Origin: Branchipolynoe longqiensis
Taxonomy: Eukaryota; Annelida; Polychaeta; Phyllodocida; Polynoidae
DNA length: 64,000 nt
Reading direction: 5' to 3'
Assembly: GCA_030323885.1 (NCBI GenBank)
Contig: CM059188.1
Coordinates: 108,550,644 to 108,614,643 of the forward strand
The notes below the pieces were generated by a model. The model was not told the DNA's origin, ran no database searches, and saw nothing but the letters and a program-made list of their open reading frames with translations. Position numbers and translations under genes: made by a program. Position 1 is the stretch's first letter, and each line of letters begins with the position of its first letter. Positions 23,628-35,354 of the stretch are shown here, piece by piece.

Positions 23628-23962
23628 TTGGTTGGTTGTTAGAGTTTTACGTCCTGGCAACATCTGAGGTCATATCAAGACGGGTACCGACTTGTGACAG
23701 CGTGCACTCATCATGGCGCCTTTATAATGCTGCCCCACTGGGAAATCAGGCCACCAGAACCATGACCCGTTATCCAACTCGGTCACATTATCCTGACGCT
23801 GATCTACCCAGTCCATACCATATCCTATTAATGCTGAGTGCTAGGCTAAGAAGCGACAAGTATCAATTTGATAAGTCATTGGTTTGACTCGGCCGGGAAC
23901 CGAACTCCAGACCTTCCGCATGCGAGGCCCGCGCTCTACCGATTCGACCACCGCGCCCGGTC
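23628..23962 (-). mobile_element. SINE A copy, complete
   Basis: Reverse copy with 3' end at left (GTTGGTTGTTAGAGTTTTAC) and a tRNA-like head at right (GCGAGGCCCGCGCTCTACCG). Confidence 0.9.
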
Positions 23963-24109
23963 TAGGATACGGATAGCTGCCCGGTGGAGTGCTGGCAGTA
24001 TGCTAGGAATCTGAATGATGTCCTCAGCGCGCGTCGCACAGAACCCCGACATCATTTTATCGGTAGTGAGTCGTAACGAGGAACTTCAGCATGTTACTAT
24101 TGTTAGCGC

Positions 24110-24868
24110 ATAGATAAAAGATTCACTGCGTATTGCAGTAGTCTGAGTAGCGGTTAAAGTTGCATAGTCCGATGGTTTTGAGTTTCTGTCATTTTCTGAA
24201 ATAAATATATTAGGTTGATTGTTATAATCTACCTTACTTTGGTTTGAAGTTACTTTCAGTTTGAGATATTTGAAGTGCAAACAGGCGAAATTAATTTTGG
24301 CAAGCTTGCCAAAACTCCGACATCATAAGGTTCTGCAGTAACAGGTTCTATTAAATTGCTGCACTATTCCCTTCTATGTGGCAACAAATGTTTAATAAGT
24401 GCCCCAGTATCTAAGTTAGACATGTAGAATTAAATATAGGTAATTGTGTTTGTTTAGAAATTTTGATGCTTCATCGGACTACGTAACTTTAAGAACTACC
24501 ATATATAAAACCCGGCGAAAATTATCTACATGCTGGGTAAATGAAATGAGCAAATAAATTCTTAATTTAAAAAGCAAAATTTATTCTTTGCATATATCTT
24601 AATATTTACCCGCTATTTTTGATTAGAAAAATATAATAAAACATGTTGTTTAATAGACTTTAAAAGTCAAACCGACCACATTCTATAGTCGCCATCTTGT
24701 CTGTTTGCATTCTATCGCATTTCACCAACTCTGTGTCAATATACATAACCATTTGATACTGGAACCAGAAATTCCACTTCCTGTTCCATACTAAAGCAAT
24801 TTTCGCCCATATTTAGACTATGTTGTCATTCCCTTCTACTGGAAGTCAGGGGTGAATCTTTTATCTAG
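24110..24868. mobile_element. hAT-like MITE with nested family C MITE
   Basis: Ends AGATAAAAGATTCACTG and GGGTGAATCTTTTATCTA match the element at 15126-15544, and the interiors align (CGCCATCTTGTCT, CCATTTGATACTGG). A family C MITE (24155-24494) sits near its left end. Confidence 0.8.
24155..24494 (+). mobile_element. MITE family C copy, nested
   Basis: Starts AAGTTGCATAGTCCGATGG, ends CATCGGACTACGTAACTTT. Inserted in the hAT-like MITE. Confidence 0.85.
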
Positions 24869-25807
24869 AAGCATGGCTCCTGAATATCTCATTAGAAAAA
24901 AAAATGTCGGAAGGCTGGGTAAAGGAAAGGAGCTTATCAATTCTTAATCAAAGAATGTGTGTGATCTATAACACATCATGGAATTATAAATAGGAACATA
25001 CACCCCCCCTCAATTTCATTCACTACTTAACTGACCTGAACGCAACATCTATATAATATATACTAAATAGTCTAGTTCCTTATTCCTCCACGGCGTCGCC
25101 ACCTGCGAGTATCAAGAATGCAAATTAACTTAAAATTTGCATAATCTAATGGTCTTAGGTTTCTGCAATACTTCTGAGCGTAAAATAACTTTCGTCCGTA
25201 CATCTAATGCTGGATATTATAAACTTGTGTGACTTGCCTCAGTGACAGATTCTATTAAATTGACTTTATATTCCATTTAATCAGCAATGGATGTTTAATA
25301 AGTGAAACCTCAACTGGGATGAACATATTGATAACTTAAATAATTCAATCATTAAAACAGCTAACTCATTCAAAATAATCAGATGACGGGTAGATGAGGA
25401 AAATAAAAAGTTACTATATTATGCATATGTTTACTCCAAAATTGGTGAATTATGCTCAAGCTTATATTTATTTATACTTATAGCTGCAAAGAACAATTAA
25501 GTCCGATATTTTCAAAACCAAAACATTTAGCTAGACTTGATTTTCCACATCAAACTTAGATTCTGATGACCGTATGTCTACGTATAATGCAGAAGGGATT
25601 ATGGGGATATTATGGGAACAAGTCTATTGTGTGTGGGTGCATGCGGCGTAGAAAGGTCTATAAGGTTGCTAGATCAGCCTGGTGGGCGGGTGGGGTGCAG
25701 TGAGTTAGGGAGCAAGCCTGTTTCCGATGTCACCTGACCACCACCAGCTGGCTACTTGGCCCAGTGCAGGGGGTTTAGGAGCCAGCCAGAGCTGAGACTC
25801 TCCTCCA
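24869..25807. other. Old repeat fragments
   Basis: Decayed pieces resembling the hAT-like MITE (24870-24950) and family C (about 25130-25270 and 25490-25570). No gene was seen. Confidence 0.5.
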
Positions 25808-25810
25808 TAA

Positions 25811-26385
25811 TGGCCCTGTCGCACTACGTTTCTCTCCAACGTGCGTCGATGTGTGTCACTTTTTGCCGAGACGTCGGGAAGTGTTACGCGCACGTTAGGC
25901 GCGTGTCGGTACACGTTGGTATACCTTGATGGACGTCGACGGTCGGCTAGAAATGGTGGTGCGCGTAGTTGGTTGCTCAATGTTTTAAGCATGTCAAAAA
26001 ACCGTGATGACCCACAACGCACGTCAACGCGTGGGTTCCAATATTATGGCGACGTCAGAAGGACGTTGACAGCGCTGGAATAACGTTATGCAAATGCTAG
26101 GCAGTCGCCCCGCGCGCGTGAGGGTCATCTCCACACGTTGCGCCAAATGGTTGCTTTGTTGTTTTACATCCTACCAACATCTAAGGTCATATGAGCACGT
26201 CATGCCAAACTTTTCTTTTTTTTTCCTCACTCGTCGACTCACGTTGGCCGCGCGCGAATAACGCGCTGCGCTGACGCCGATCTTTTTCCCCAAACCGCCG
26301 AAAAGTTGGACGTGTCTCGATGCATAGAAGATATTTTGCACGCTGACGGCGTGCTGGTGAGAAGCGTTGTAGTGTGACAGGGCCA
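25811..26385. mobile_element. Harbinger-like MITE with TAA target duplication
   Basis: Ends TGGCCCTGTCGCACTACG and TGTAGTGTGACAGGGCCA are inverted; TAA flanks both sides (25808-25810, 26386-26388). A 3-bp TWA duplication fits the PIF/Harbinger superfamily. The interior is rich in ACGTC/GACGT motifs and carries a scrap of SINE A at ~26155-26200. No transposase ORF. Confidence 0.8.
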
Positions 26386-26436
26386 TAACATTAAATACTA
26401 TTGCGTTGTCGTTTCTGAGTAGCGTCAATAATGAAG

Positions 26437-26639
26437 GCACTTAGATTGAAATTAGAATGGCATACTGAGTCAATTTAATCAAAACCTGTTACAGCATAAG
26501 CCTATGGTATCAGAGTTTTGGCATGCTTGCCCAAATTTATTTTGCATTGTTGTGCTTCAAATAGCTCAAAAGTTAGCCATTCAAAATAAAATGCACTTCA
26601 AACTAAAGTAAGGTATAATATAATAACCAATTTAATGTA
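26437..26639 (-). mobile_element. MITE family C fragment
   Basis: Matches the middle and one end of family C (CCTATGGTATCAGAGTTTTG, GCATGCTTGCC); the other end is lost. Confidence 0.6.
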
Positions 26640-27186
26640 CAGGTGGTGGACTCATTGTTGTTTAGTTTTGTGCACTGCATCCTGTTCTTGAGATAATTTG
26701 TGAGGAATTTATATGCTTTGTTGCCTAATCCAGCTCTTGCTACTTTCTGCATCAGGATCTCGTGGTCAATTGTATCAAATGCCTTCTTGAAATCAAGGAA
26801 GACAGTGATTGTTAGTTCACCTTTATCCATATTGCCCAAAGGTTCATCCAGTAGAGATGCCAGAGCCCCTGTTGTGGATTTGTTTTTCCTAAATCCATTT
26901 TGCTGGTAGGTCAGATAGTTGGATGATTCAAGGAATGCTTTGACTTGGTCATGTATAATCTGTTCAATAATTTTCCCTGGAAATGGGAGGATTGAAATTG
27001 GTCGCAGTTCACTGCAGTATATTGGGCTATTGGTCTTGGAGACTGGTAACTGTAGCTACTTTCCATGCATCGGGGAAGATGCCTGTTTTAATTATTAAGT
27101 TGTTCATATGTGTGAATTCCCTAATTAATGTTGTTATTGCCATCTTTATCAGGGAAGTACTGGTGTCTTTTATACCAGACGATTTA
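26640..27186 (-). mobile_element. LINE reverse transcriptase fragment (RT blocks 2-4)
   Basis: The minus strand encodes KDTSTSLIKMAITTLIREF ... IKTGIFPDAWKVATVTSL, then after a stop ELRPISILPFPGKIIEQII ... YQQNGFRKNKSTTGALAS, and TVFLDFKKAFDTIDHEIL. RPISILP and FLDFKKAFDTIDH are conserved blocks of non-LTR reverse transcriptase fingers and palm. Stops near 27010 and a frame change break it, and the catalytic FADD/YADD block is missing because the copy is cut off at ~26640. It is a CR1/L2/Jockey-type LINE by general look; the clade is unproven. Confidence 0.85.
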
Positions 27187-27779
27187 TAGGATGATATTTG
27201 ATTTATTCTGTTTCTTGGAGATCATAGTTTTTCATATATGACAGACGTACATAGACATATTGAAAGAAAGGGGGAAATCTAATATCTGTTTGATCAAAAT
27301 TGTATATAAACACATTTCCTCGAGACACCATTAAAGCTGTTTGAATAAGAATTGGGCAGCTCGGAGATAGAAGCAGGTGGGTGTACAAACCCATAGTCAG
27401 TTTAATGAGTAGCGTGTGGCGCCACCTGGTAATAACTATTGGAAATAAATAAAGCAATGTGGCGCCACCTCGCAACGAACATTAGAAGTAAGCACCAGAT
27501 TCCACAGTCTCGTTTCGCTTGGTGAACAGGCAGGCGTTGGCGCCCTCTCTCGAAAGGAAATGGTACTAATAATACAAGCCTGGAAAGCCGTTGCCTCAAT
27601 AATTTCTCTTCAAGAATATTCAGAAACCTACGATGGAAAAGGGTGGTTACCATATCGCTGGTAATACAGTCCGACTTTGCAATGAGAGTGAGTGGGCTGC
27701 ATATTTTTAATGTAGCGAACAAGTACAAATCTTGAGAATTTTGATTAGGCCTAGTTCTCAAAAAGGATGTGTATAGGGA
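27187..27779. other. Spacer with paired CTCF-like motifs
   Basis: No gene was seen. TGGCGCCACCTGGT (27417-27430) and TGGCGCCACCT (27460-27470) are two copies, same orientation, 43 bp apart, resembling the CTCF core read on minus (AGGTGGCGCC). Confidence 0.45.
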
Positions 27780-28225
27780 TGTTGTTGGTTGGGGTGGGGT
27801 TCTGGGGTGTGTGTGGGTGTTATCGGGTATGTTGTTGCGTGTGTTGTTGTGTGTGTTGTTGTGTGTGTTGTTGGGGGTGTTATTGGGGGTGTTGGTGGGT
27901 GTGTTGTTGCTTGTGTTGTTGGGGGTGTTGTTGGGGGTGTTGTTGGGGGGTGTTGTTGGGGTGTTGGTGGAGGTGTTAATAGGGGTGTTGGGCGTGTTGG
28001 TGTTGGTGTTGGTGTTGGTGGGGGTGTTGGTAAGGGTGTTGGTGTTGGTGTTGGTGGGGGTGTTAGGCGTGTTGGTGGGGGTGTTGGTGGGGGTGGGGGT
28101 GGGGGTGTTGGTGGGGGTGTTGGGGTTGGTGGGGGTGTTGGTGGGGTGTTGGTGTTGGTGTGGGTGGTGGGGGGTGAGGGTATTGGGGTGGGGGTGTGGA
28201 GGTGGGGGTTGGGGTCGGGGCTATT
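27780..28225 (+). repeat. GGGGTGTTGGTG array
   Basis: Degenerate GGGTGTTGTTG/GGTGTTGGTGG repeats, G-rich on plus; open frames in several phases are repeat products. Confidence 0.9.
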
Positions 28226-28771
28226 GATTTGTCTGCACCCTTTCTTTTTCATATAAAAAGTGCCATTTCAGTCAAAAGGATTTCTTCTTTAAATGTTCGG
28301 GCAGTGCCCTTTTTCAATTGATCCCATGCCCTTGGAAAAGTGTGTGCATGTCACTGGTTAACAATTCCGATCGATAAAATGTCGACGGAAAGAGTGAAGC
28401 GTGTTTGGGTGTCGGGATGGGGGATGGGGGGTGGGGGTTAGGGGACACTCTCAATTTCGAATTATGATACATTCACTCACAAAAATGCCCTTGTGCAATG
28501 AAACACATTTTAACAATCATCTTTAATTTCGTCTTCCCATTTTCAATCATTTACTATGCTAAATAATTGTTTGTTAATATGTGAAAATTAACATGTTTCT
28601 TACACAGTATGCTTTCGCTGAATAGATGGATATTCTAAATATTGAGTTACATACGTGTAGAACAAGAAACATAATCTGCTGTGCGATCCTAGTGAGCAAT
28701 GCAAGTGTAGAGACCAAACTGAAAGTTATCCCCGTCACCATTGTCCGACGCTGGAGGCAATTGAAGTGAAC
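28226..28771. other. Unassigned spacer
   Basis: Nothing recognised. Confidence 0.5.
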
Positions 28772-29060
28772 GGTTGGTTGGTTGTTGTTGTTTTACATCC
28801 AGGCAACATCTAAGGTCATATCAGGATGGGTACCGACTTGTGACAGTGCACAGTAATGGCGATGTTATAGTGGTGCCCCACTGGGAGACCAGGACGCTAG
28901 CACCATGACCCGATATTCCACTGAGTCACATTATCCTGACACTGAGCTAACCAGTCCTTGCCCTATCCTAATAATGCCAAGCGCCAGGCTAGGAAGCGAC
29001 AGGTATCAATTTTATGAGTCATTGGTTTGACTCGACCAGCAAGCGAACTCCCAACACTGA
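28772..29060 (-). mobile_element. SINE A copy, head truncated
   Basis: 3' end at left (GGTTGGTTGTTGTTGTTTTA), body complete, tRNA-like head cut short near 29060. Confidence 0.85.
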
Positions 29061-29429
29061 ACGAGCCTCAATATTCACTATCAAAACACTCACCATCGCC
29101 ACCACAACCTTCCACCAGGTGGCAGCATAACTGCTACTCACCAGATGGCAGCACCACGCACATGCTTCCTCCGCTGTCTGCTTCCCTCTCCACCACAGCA
29201 GTTGGTTCCAATTCTTCCACCTTCACTTGTGCTTGTGGGATTATTTGGATTGGCTCGAAGAGGTGGAACTTTCAACTATAACCTTTATGTTTTTCTTTGC
29301 CACTATTGTCTCCATTGGACGTTGTTGTTATTATTTCAGTGTGGATTTTGGCTGTCATTAAATTCTGCTTGTAACTGCTTGCCAATAGACCCCTTTCAAT
29401 GTTTATAAACATTGTGTATGAGCACACAG
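29061..29429. other. Spacer with CTCF-like motifs
   Basis: CCACCAGGTGGCAGC (29112-29126) and CACCAGATGGCAGCACC (29139-29155) resemble vertebrate-type CTCF cores. No gene was seen. Confidence 0.45.
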
Positions 29430-29945
29430 CTTGGCTGCAGAACGAATGCACACTGCTATTGAGTTTGCCGGAACGTGCAGTGCAAAAAGTGAATTTTATT
29501 CAAAATTAATAGAAATGCAGCACCGTAACCGTATCAATTTAATATAATCTGTTTGTTAAACATAGTTGCTCTATGTGTTCCAAGCGTTTTGTTTCTAGGT
29601 GGTGTGGTTTTAGAGATATTTCACTTTTTCTGCATGAAGATTGCATACGGCCATTGACAATGCATTGACATTGAGTTTGCTGGTACACACAGTGCAAAAC
29701 ATCAGTTTTATTCCAAATTAATAGAAATGCAGAACCATAACCCTATCAATTTAAGATAATCTGTTTGGTAAACATGTCTTCCATATGTGTTCCAAGCGGT
29801 TTGTTTCTAGGTGGTGTGGTTTTAGAGATATTTCACTTTTTCTGTATGAAGATTGCTCACGGCCATTGACAATGCATTGAGTTTGCCAATACGCACAGTT
29901 CAAAATGTCAATTTTATTCAAAATTAATAGAAATGCAGAACGCTG
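29430..29945 (+). repeat. ~212-bp tandem core repeat F
   Basis: About 2.4 units sharing TTTTATTCAAAATTAATAGA and TCTAGGTGGTGTGGTTTTAG, spaced about 212 bp (29596 and 29809). The same core occurs twice inside the inverted-end element at 63059-63551 and in part at 30540-30600. Confidence 0.85.
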
Positions 29946-30221
29946 GATCACCCGTACCCAGAGTAGGAACGGGACTGCAATATACCAACTAGTGCATGCA
30001 ACGCAACCGGAAATCGGTGGGTGGTCCAATATATGGGCTGGTCCAATATCGGTGACTTTCCTACAACGTTTCTGGACAGACACTTACTTGTGGGTTTATT
30101 GGTGGGTGAAACGAGCATTCTTTTTCAGAATGACGTAATCTTCTGCATATTTACATCTTGACAACCGTATTACGTCGCAAATGTTTAAGGGCGATTCTCT
30201 TTGTCAGGTTAAATATATATA

Positions 30222-30399
30222 CAGTAAAACTTCTCTAAATCGACCGACCTTGGGACCGACTTTAAGTGGTCCATTTAGGGAGGTGGTCCGTTTAGGGAGT
30301 TAAAATACGGTTGCAATAGCATTCTTGGGACCTAAATAAAGCGATCAATATAGGGGAGTGGTCGATTTGTGGATGTGGTGGGTTAGAGAGGTTTTACTG
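30222..30399. mobile_element. pogo-like MITE, family A
   Basis: Ends CAGTAAAACTTCTCTAA and TTAGAGAGGTTTTACTG with TA on both sides; 178 bp. Confidence 0.9.
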
Positions 30400-30465
30400 T
30401 ATATATATATGTATGTATATATTTATATATATATATAATATATATTCATTTAAACATTGATGCTA

Positions 30466-31232
30466 CAATAGACTACATCACGGTTCCGACTGCGCATGTG
30501 CTGAAAATGGGGTTGGGAGCTAAGCAAAGGCGTGTATGCCCATTGAGTTTGCCGATACACGTAGGGAAAAACTGGCATTTTATTCAAAATAATAGAAATA
30601 CATAACAATTTGGCATAAACATGGACGGAAGGATGCAATATAATAATATAATGAATATGTTTAAGACACAACTCTCCTTAATTAAGCATTTGGAGCTAAA
30701 AAACATACAATTTCAGTCACTTTACAGGCTGATGTTTACATCACCATTGATTAGCCAGAAGTAATTCTTGTTCTAAATATTAAAATGTCAAATGTGTCAA
30801 CAAAAACTTGTTTCAAAGAAATATATAACCAATATCTGATTAACCGGACTCATCTTCTATTTCTACATATGTCATTAACCATAGAATATAAATAAAAACA
30901 TGAATAAAATAAATAAAACTGACTCTGGACATGGCTCTAACAATAGTCTGGGTGCCTAGATTTGTCTAAATTTAAATGCACATGGCATAAGACGTGCTGG
31001 TTATATTGATGTAAATGCAATGCTGGATAAAAGATTAATATCTTAATTTATTATATATATTTTTTTAGTTGCTATTCTATGTTTCAAACAAGAGCTTAGA
31101 TGAGCTGAAACAAGCACATTTCATAGCTGCACCCAATGTTTTAGCATGTGCCATGCGCTTCTCACGACTTTGTTTTGCTCTGATGCATCCCACAATGCAC
31201 CGCGCTGCTGGAACCGTGATGTAGTCTATTTG
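30466..31232. mobile_element. Inverted-end element with repeat F fragment
   Basis: CAATAGACTACATCACGGTT at the left is matched by AACCGTGATGTAGTCTATTT at the right. A piece of repeat F core is at 30540-30600. No ORF was recognised. Confidence 0.65.
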
Positions 31233-31422
31233 TATCAGAGTTGATTATCACATCCGGGAATTCCGAACATTTACTTCCTGTTATAAATTATATGCATTAT
31301 GTGTATTTTGTTTGGAACACGGGGAATCTTTCTTCTCCCAAATATTTACTTTACGAAATTACGCAAGATGTTATCACTGTATCAGTGCAGACGTTAAGGC
31401 TATGACCTAGTCTTGATGTAAT

Positions 31423-31935
31423 CTGCAATCGTGACATTTCTTATATTCTTTTTACAAATAGGTGGTAGTCTGTAATCGTGACTTTTCTTATATTCTTTAT
31501 ACAAATGGGTGGTAGTCTGCAATCATGACATTTCTTATATTCTTTATACAAATGGGTGGTAGTCTGCAATCATGACTTTTCTTATATTCTTTATACAAAT
31601 GGGTGGTAGTCTGCAATCGTAACATTTTTTAGTCTTTATACAAATGGGTGGTAGTCTGATATCGTGACATTTCTTATATTCTTTATACAAATGGGTGGTA
31701 GTCTGCAATCGTGACATTTCTTATATTCTTTATACAAATGGGTGGTAGTCTGCAATCATGACATTTCATATATTCTTGATACAAATGGGTGGTAGCCTGC
31801 AATCGTAACATTTTTTGGTCTTTATACAAATGGGTGGTAGTCTGCAATCGTGACATTTCTTATATTCTTTATACAAATGGATGGTAGTCTGCAATCGTGA
31901 CATTTCTTATATTCTTTATACAAATAGATGGTCCA
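31423..31935 (+). repeat. 47-bp tandem repeat, about 11 units
   Basis: Unit contains GACATTTCTTATATTCTTTA, TACAAATGGGTGGTAGTCTG and CAATCGT. Units are highly similar; two carry a shortened ACATTTTTTAGTCTTTATAC form, so the array has two unit types. Confidence 0.95.
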
Positions 31936-32497
31936 TACGATAATACAAAATCATTTCTGTTTTCTGGGTGTGTCCTAAATATTCATCTTTTTCATAAGAC
32001 AGATGAAGATTAACAACATTTATTCGAGTCAGATAAAATGAACAAATACAACAACAGCATTGGTTTTCTCATCGCCTGACCGTCAGTTTTATTCATCCTT
32101 CTATAATTATATCATACACAATTATCGTAACAATTACGCGCAACCCATCCTGCAATAACTCCCAGTAAACATAAGTTAAATGCATTCCTCAACTGTGCAT
32201 ATAGCAGACAACATAATTATACAGACCAACAGTTTGTAAACATTCAATTTCCTCATCCTATTTACAAATATTACAATAATCAATTAACATTTACATATTG
32301 TCTATAAAAACTGAGCTCAGAGACCCAAGTGAAATGACAAACAAAAAAAGGCCCAGGAAGTACTGCTGCATGATGTGCAGTCAGATTGAAATCTCCTCAT
32401 ACACACTTGCTTTGCCTGTGATGGACCATTCGCAGCTTTAACTGAATTCTATAATGACACAAGCATTTGTATTAGGGGCGTTCTCAGAAACTGTGCA
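31936..32497. other. Unassigned AT-rich spacer
   Basis: Nothing recognised. Confidence 0.5.
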
Positions 32498-33264
32498 CAG
32501 TAAAACCTCTCTAAATCGACATACCATGGAGCTGACTTTCATCAATCAATAGTTCCGTCCTCTAGTCGAGGGTTGGATGCAATGGTTCTCCACTTGTCCC
32601 GATGGTGTGCTGTTCTGATAGACTGTGAATAATTCAAGCCTGTCCACTGTGAAATATTTGTAAACCATGATGTTCTTGGTCTCCCTCTCCCTCTGCTGCC
32701 ATTCACCTTCCCTTCCAACAATGTACGGTATATTGAACTTTGACGAATGATGTGGCCAAAATAAATAAGTTTCTTTGTCTGTATAGTGGCAAACAAGTGT
32801 TACTTATTTATAATTTTTCTGAGAACTTCTTTGTTGGTGATCTTCTTTGTCCATGATATTTTCATCATCCTTCGATAAGTCCACATCTCAAATGCTGCTA
32901 AACGTTTGTAGATTTTCTTAGAGATTGTCCATGTCTCAGCCCCATACATTAGAGTAGACCACACATAACACTGAAGAATACGCTTCCTTGTATGTATTAA
33001 TATCTTACTTGATGTTAACACTCTATACATTTTGGAGAATGTTGTTCGGGCTATTGTTATCCTTCTCTTAATTTCTTCCTCACATCTCCCATCACTTGTA
33101 GGGCTGACTTTAAATGGTTTTATTTAGGGAGGTGGTCGGTTTATGGAGTTATTTTTATGGTTACAATGGTATTGCATGGGTGATCATTTGGGACCCAAAT
33201 AAAGCGATCAATATAGGGGAGTGGGTAGATCAGTGGAGGTGGTCGGTTATAGCGGTTTTCGTGC
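32498..33264. mobile_element. pogo-like MITE A split by a LINE
   Basis: Family A MITE reads from CAGTAAAACCTCTCTAA at 32498 and resumes at ~33103 (GCTGACTTTAAATGG) to 33264. The gap is filled by a truncated LINE. Confidence 0.85.
32540..33102 (-). mobile_element. 5'-truncated LINE tail inside MITE A
   Basis: Minus-strand ORF2 C-terminus in two frames: LMYGAETWTISKKIYKRLA and RMMKISWTKKITNKEVLRK, then after a stop near 32800 TKKLIYFGHIIRQSS, GRGRPRTSWF and NPRLEDGTID. It is bounded by a 9-bp duplication of MITE sequence, GCTGACTTT (32531-32539 and 33103-33111), and ends in an ATTGATTGATG tail. It is a dead copy of the same LINE as at 46730-47066. Confidence 0.85.
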
Positions 33265-33816
33265 ACCACATATTTGGTTTCCGCATTACATTGCTAATGA
33301 TGTTGCCTCTCTTTTGGGGAGTAGTAGGTCAAATAGTTATTGTTGACCTTGCGTATTAAGTATGTTAGCAATACTAAATGGATTTAATCTATCCCATAAA
33401 ATGTATCCAAAATATGGTCATATGATTTTGTGCTGAAGTGAAAATATGAAAATTTGTATATCAACAACATGTACATACCCAAATGGGTTTTTTCAACTTT
33501 TGTTCTTCTACCTAATGTAAGATACACTTATTTTCGTTTAACCTAATCAATAAATTTGAAATTGTGTTAAAATGATATTAATATGATGTTATGGGTGTGT
33601 GTTAGAATTATCTTATAGATAGTAATTCACATGGTTAATTTTAAGGGCTTTCTCAATGTGTATAAGATCAAAATCAAAACAGTGAAAAGAAGAAATTTCA
33701 ACTCTGACATAGGCACAACATATAAACCTTCATGTGAATATTGATTCTGCTAATATTTGGAATGTCTTCTGCTATTATTTCGAATGTTTTCACTTTTGAT
33801 TTCCATGTCACAAAAG
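33265..33816. other. AT-rich spacer downstream of dmbx
   Basis: Nothing recognised. Confidence 0.5.
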
Positions 33817-34105
33817 CAGGATCTGTACACATGTGAAGATATGGAAATTCAAGGGTATTTCAAGGCTTTCCGTGCTGTTTTTGATAGCAGTTCAAAACTA
33901 TTTTCATTTGGATTTCAGGAAAACACAAAAATGGTAAATGCCAATTTCAGACTAATTTAGATAAGTGGGGACAGTTTAATGGAATTCAACGCTTTTGAAG
34001 ACTAATTACCCAAAATAGGTTAAATTCAAGGCTGTTCAAGGCCTTAAAATGGGGCAAATGAAGTCCAAGAATTGTCAATACATTCCAGGTCCCGTACGGA
34101 CCCTG
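33817..34105. mobile_element. hAT-like MITE, family G, 3' of dmbx
   Basis: Ends CAGG.TC.GTACACATGTG and CCCGTACGGACCCTG; interior with repeated TTCAAGGC words. CAGGG..CCCTG ends suggest hAT, but no clear 8-bp duplication is visible. Right end is 58 bp from the dmbx stop codon. Confidence 0.75.
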
Positions 34106-34162
34106 CAAAAGTGGTAGCCTACACAGTTTCTGAGAACGCCCCACTACTCATAATAACACTAC

Positions 34163-34665
34163 TCAGTCATAATATCCCATCGATGCCGAGTGTTGCCGAG
34201 CCCTTATTCTCAAACTCTCGATGCTGCTGCTGAGCACGCTTTCCTTCGGGGTTCCGTAGCTGCCGGAAGTCGCCATGCTTCCCATCATGCCCCGCGACAT
34301 AAGCGGAAGTCCGTTGGTGGTGGCGTGCGCGTCCGCCATTGACATGAAGGGCTGCGGGCCGCGGGCGAACAGGAAGTAGGGTGACCACGTGGACGGGCCG
34401 CCGTGCAGCGGGGGCCCGGCCGGGCTGGCCGGGAACACGGGCCGTTGGAACTGGGACGGCGCCGAGTAGGGCACATGCAGACCGCCCCGAGACAGCAGCC
34501 CGGGGGGAGAGTGCTGCTGCTGCTGCTGTTGCTGATGTGCTGCCATCTGGTGTTGAAGCTGGAGTAGACCTAATGACGACGATAGCGCCGCGCTCGGCAG
34601 GCCGGCGAATGACATGAGCTGCCGCGTGGGGTCGCCACCTCCGGCCAGGGGGGACGGGTCGTCAC
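34163..34665 (-). CDS. dmbx: dmbx terminal coding exon with OAR motif and stop
   Basis: The acceptor is tcctctccag before 34665. The two first bases complete a Gly codon, giving GDDPSPLAGGGDPTRQLMSF, then LGLLQLQHQMAAH, a run of seven glutamines, and a Pro/Gly/Ser-rich region. The protein ends SSSIESLRIRARQHSASMGYYD and stops. The SIESLRIRARQH segment is an OAR-type motif (otp/aristaless/rax), a C-terminal regulatory motif found in many paired-like proteins including DMBX, where the familiar form is SIENLRLRAKQH. This supports both the family call and the linkage of this exon to the homeodomain exons about 10 kb away. The joined visible product is about 385 residues. No clear AATAAA was identified close to the stop; a hAT-like MITE begins 58 bp beyond it. 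Confidence 0.92.
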
Positions 34666-34685
34666 CTGGAGAGGAAAGGTAAAGC

Positions 34686-35200
34686 ATGTTTTATTTAACG
34701 ATGCCTCTAGAGCTCATTGATTTTTTATCATCGGCTATTAGTCGTTAAACATATGGTCATTCTGACATATTTCTTTTGATGAAACCCGCTACCACCATAT
34801 AGTGGCCTTCTCTGTGGTGGAGTGGTTAGAGTGTCTGACTTTTTTCTAGGTCAGACTCCTAATCTGAGGGTGGGCGGTTCGATTCCCCGTGCCTCCAGTT
34901 CTGCCGATTTGGATTTCCACCGCTGTGTATAAGATACACTGTCATCAAAAGCCGGTTGCTCTCATACCATGTCTATGTGGTGTGGGAGATTAAAAATCCC
35001 TTGGGTCAGTAAAAGTGGAGGCTCGGGCTTTCTATCGACCAGCAGTGGAGTGGGGAAGACCAGTCGTCTGTGACTGGGATTTCCCCTGCTTGGGACAACT
35101 AATATACCCCCCCCCCAAAAAAAGAGCGACAAATAAGTGTTCACACTTCCTGTCTACCATTCGCTATATTGCTATATAGCCTACTCTTTCTGATAAGCAG
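34686..35200 (-). mobile_element. SINE C fragment split by SINE B
   Basis: SINE C 3' sequence (GTTTTATTTAACGATGCCTC ... ATATGGTCATTCTGACATAT) runs 34686-34803 and resumes at 35165 (GCCTACTCTTTCTGATAAGC). Its 3' terminus is about 15-20 bases from the acceptor of the last dmbx exon, in gene-sense orientation. Confidence 0.8.
34804..35128 (+). mobile_element. SINE B copy
   Basis: Head GTGGTGGAGTGGTTAGAGTG, B box GGTTCGATTCC, body ATTTGGATTTCCACCGCTGT. Inserted in SINE C; ATATAG occurs on both sides. Confidence 0.85.
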
Positions 35201-35289
35201 CAAGGCCACCTGGAGAGGAATAGGACAGGCTGGTTGGTTGGTGGGAAGGTGGATGGACGGGTGTGTGTAATAACACTAACAGGCAAGAC

Positions 35290-35350
35290 CTAGGTACATT
35301 TGGGTACATTTGGGTACATTTGGGTACATTTGGGTACATTTGGATACATT
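35290..35350 (+). repeat. 10-bp repeat GGGTACATTT
   Basis: Six units of GGGTACATTT, with three more at 35606-35636. Confidence 0.9.
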
Positions 35351-35354
35351 TGGG

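Noticed and set aside
31423..31935. Regular 47-bp repeats resembling a CRISPR array
   Set aside because: Units are contiguous without unique spacers, there are no cas genes, and the setting is eukaryotic.
34163..34617. Other open frames overlapping the last dmbx exon
   Set aside because: Shadows of GC-rich coding sequence; only the called frame has splice-phase agreement and the OAR motif.
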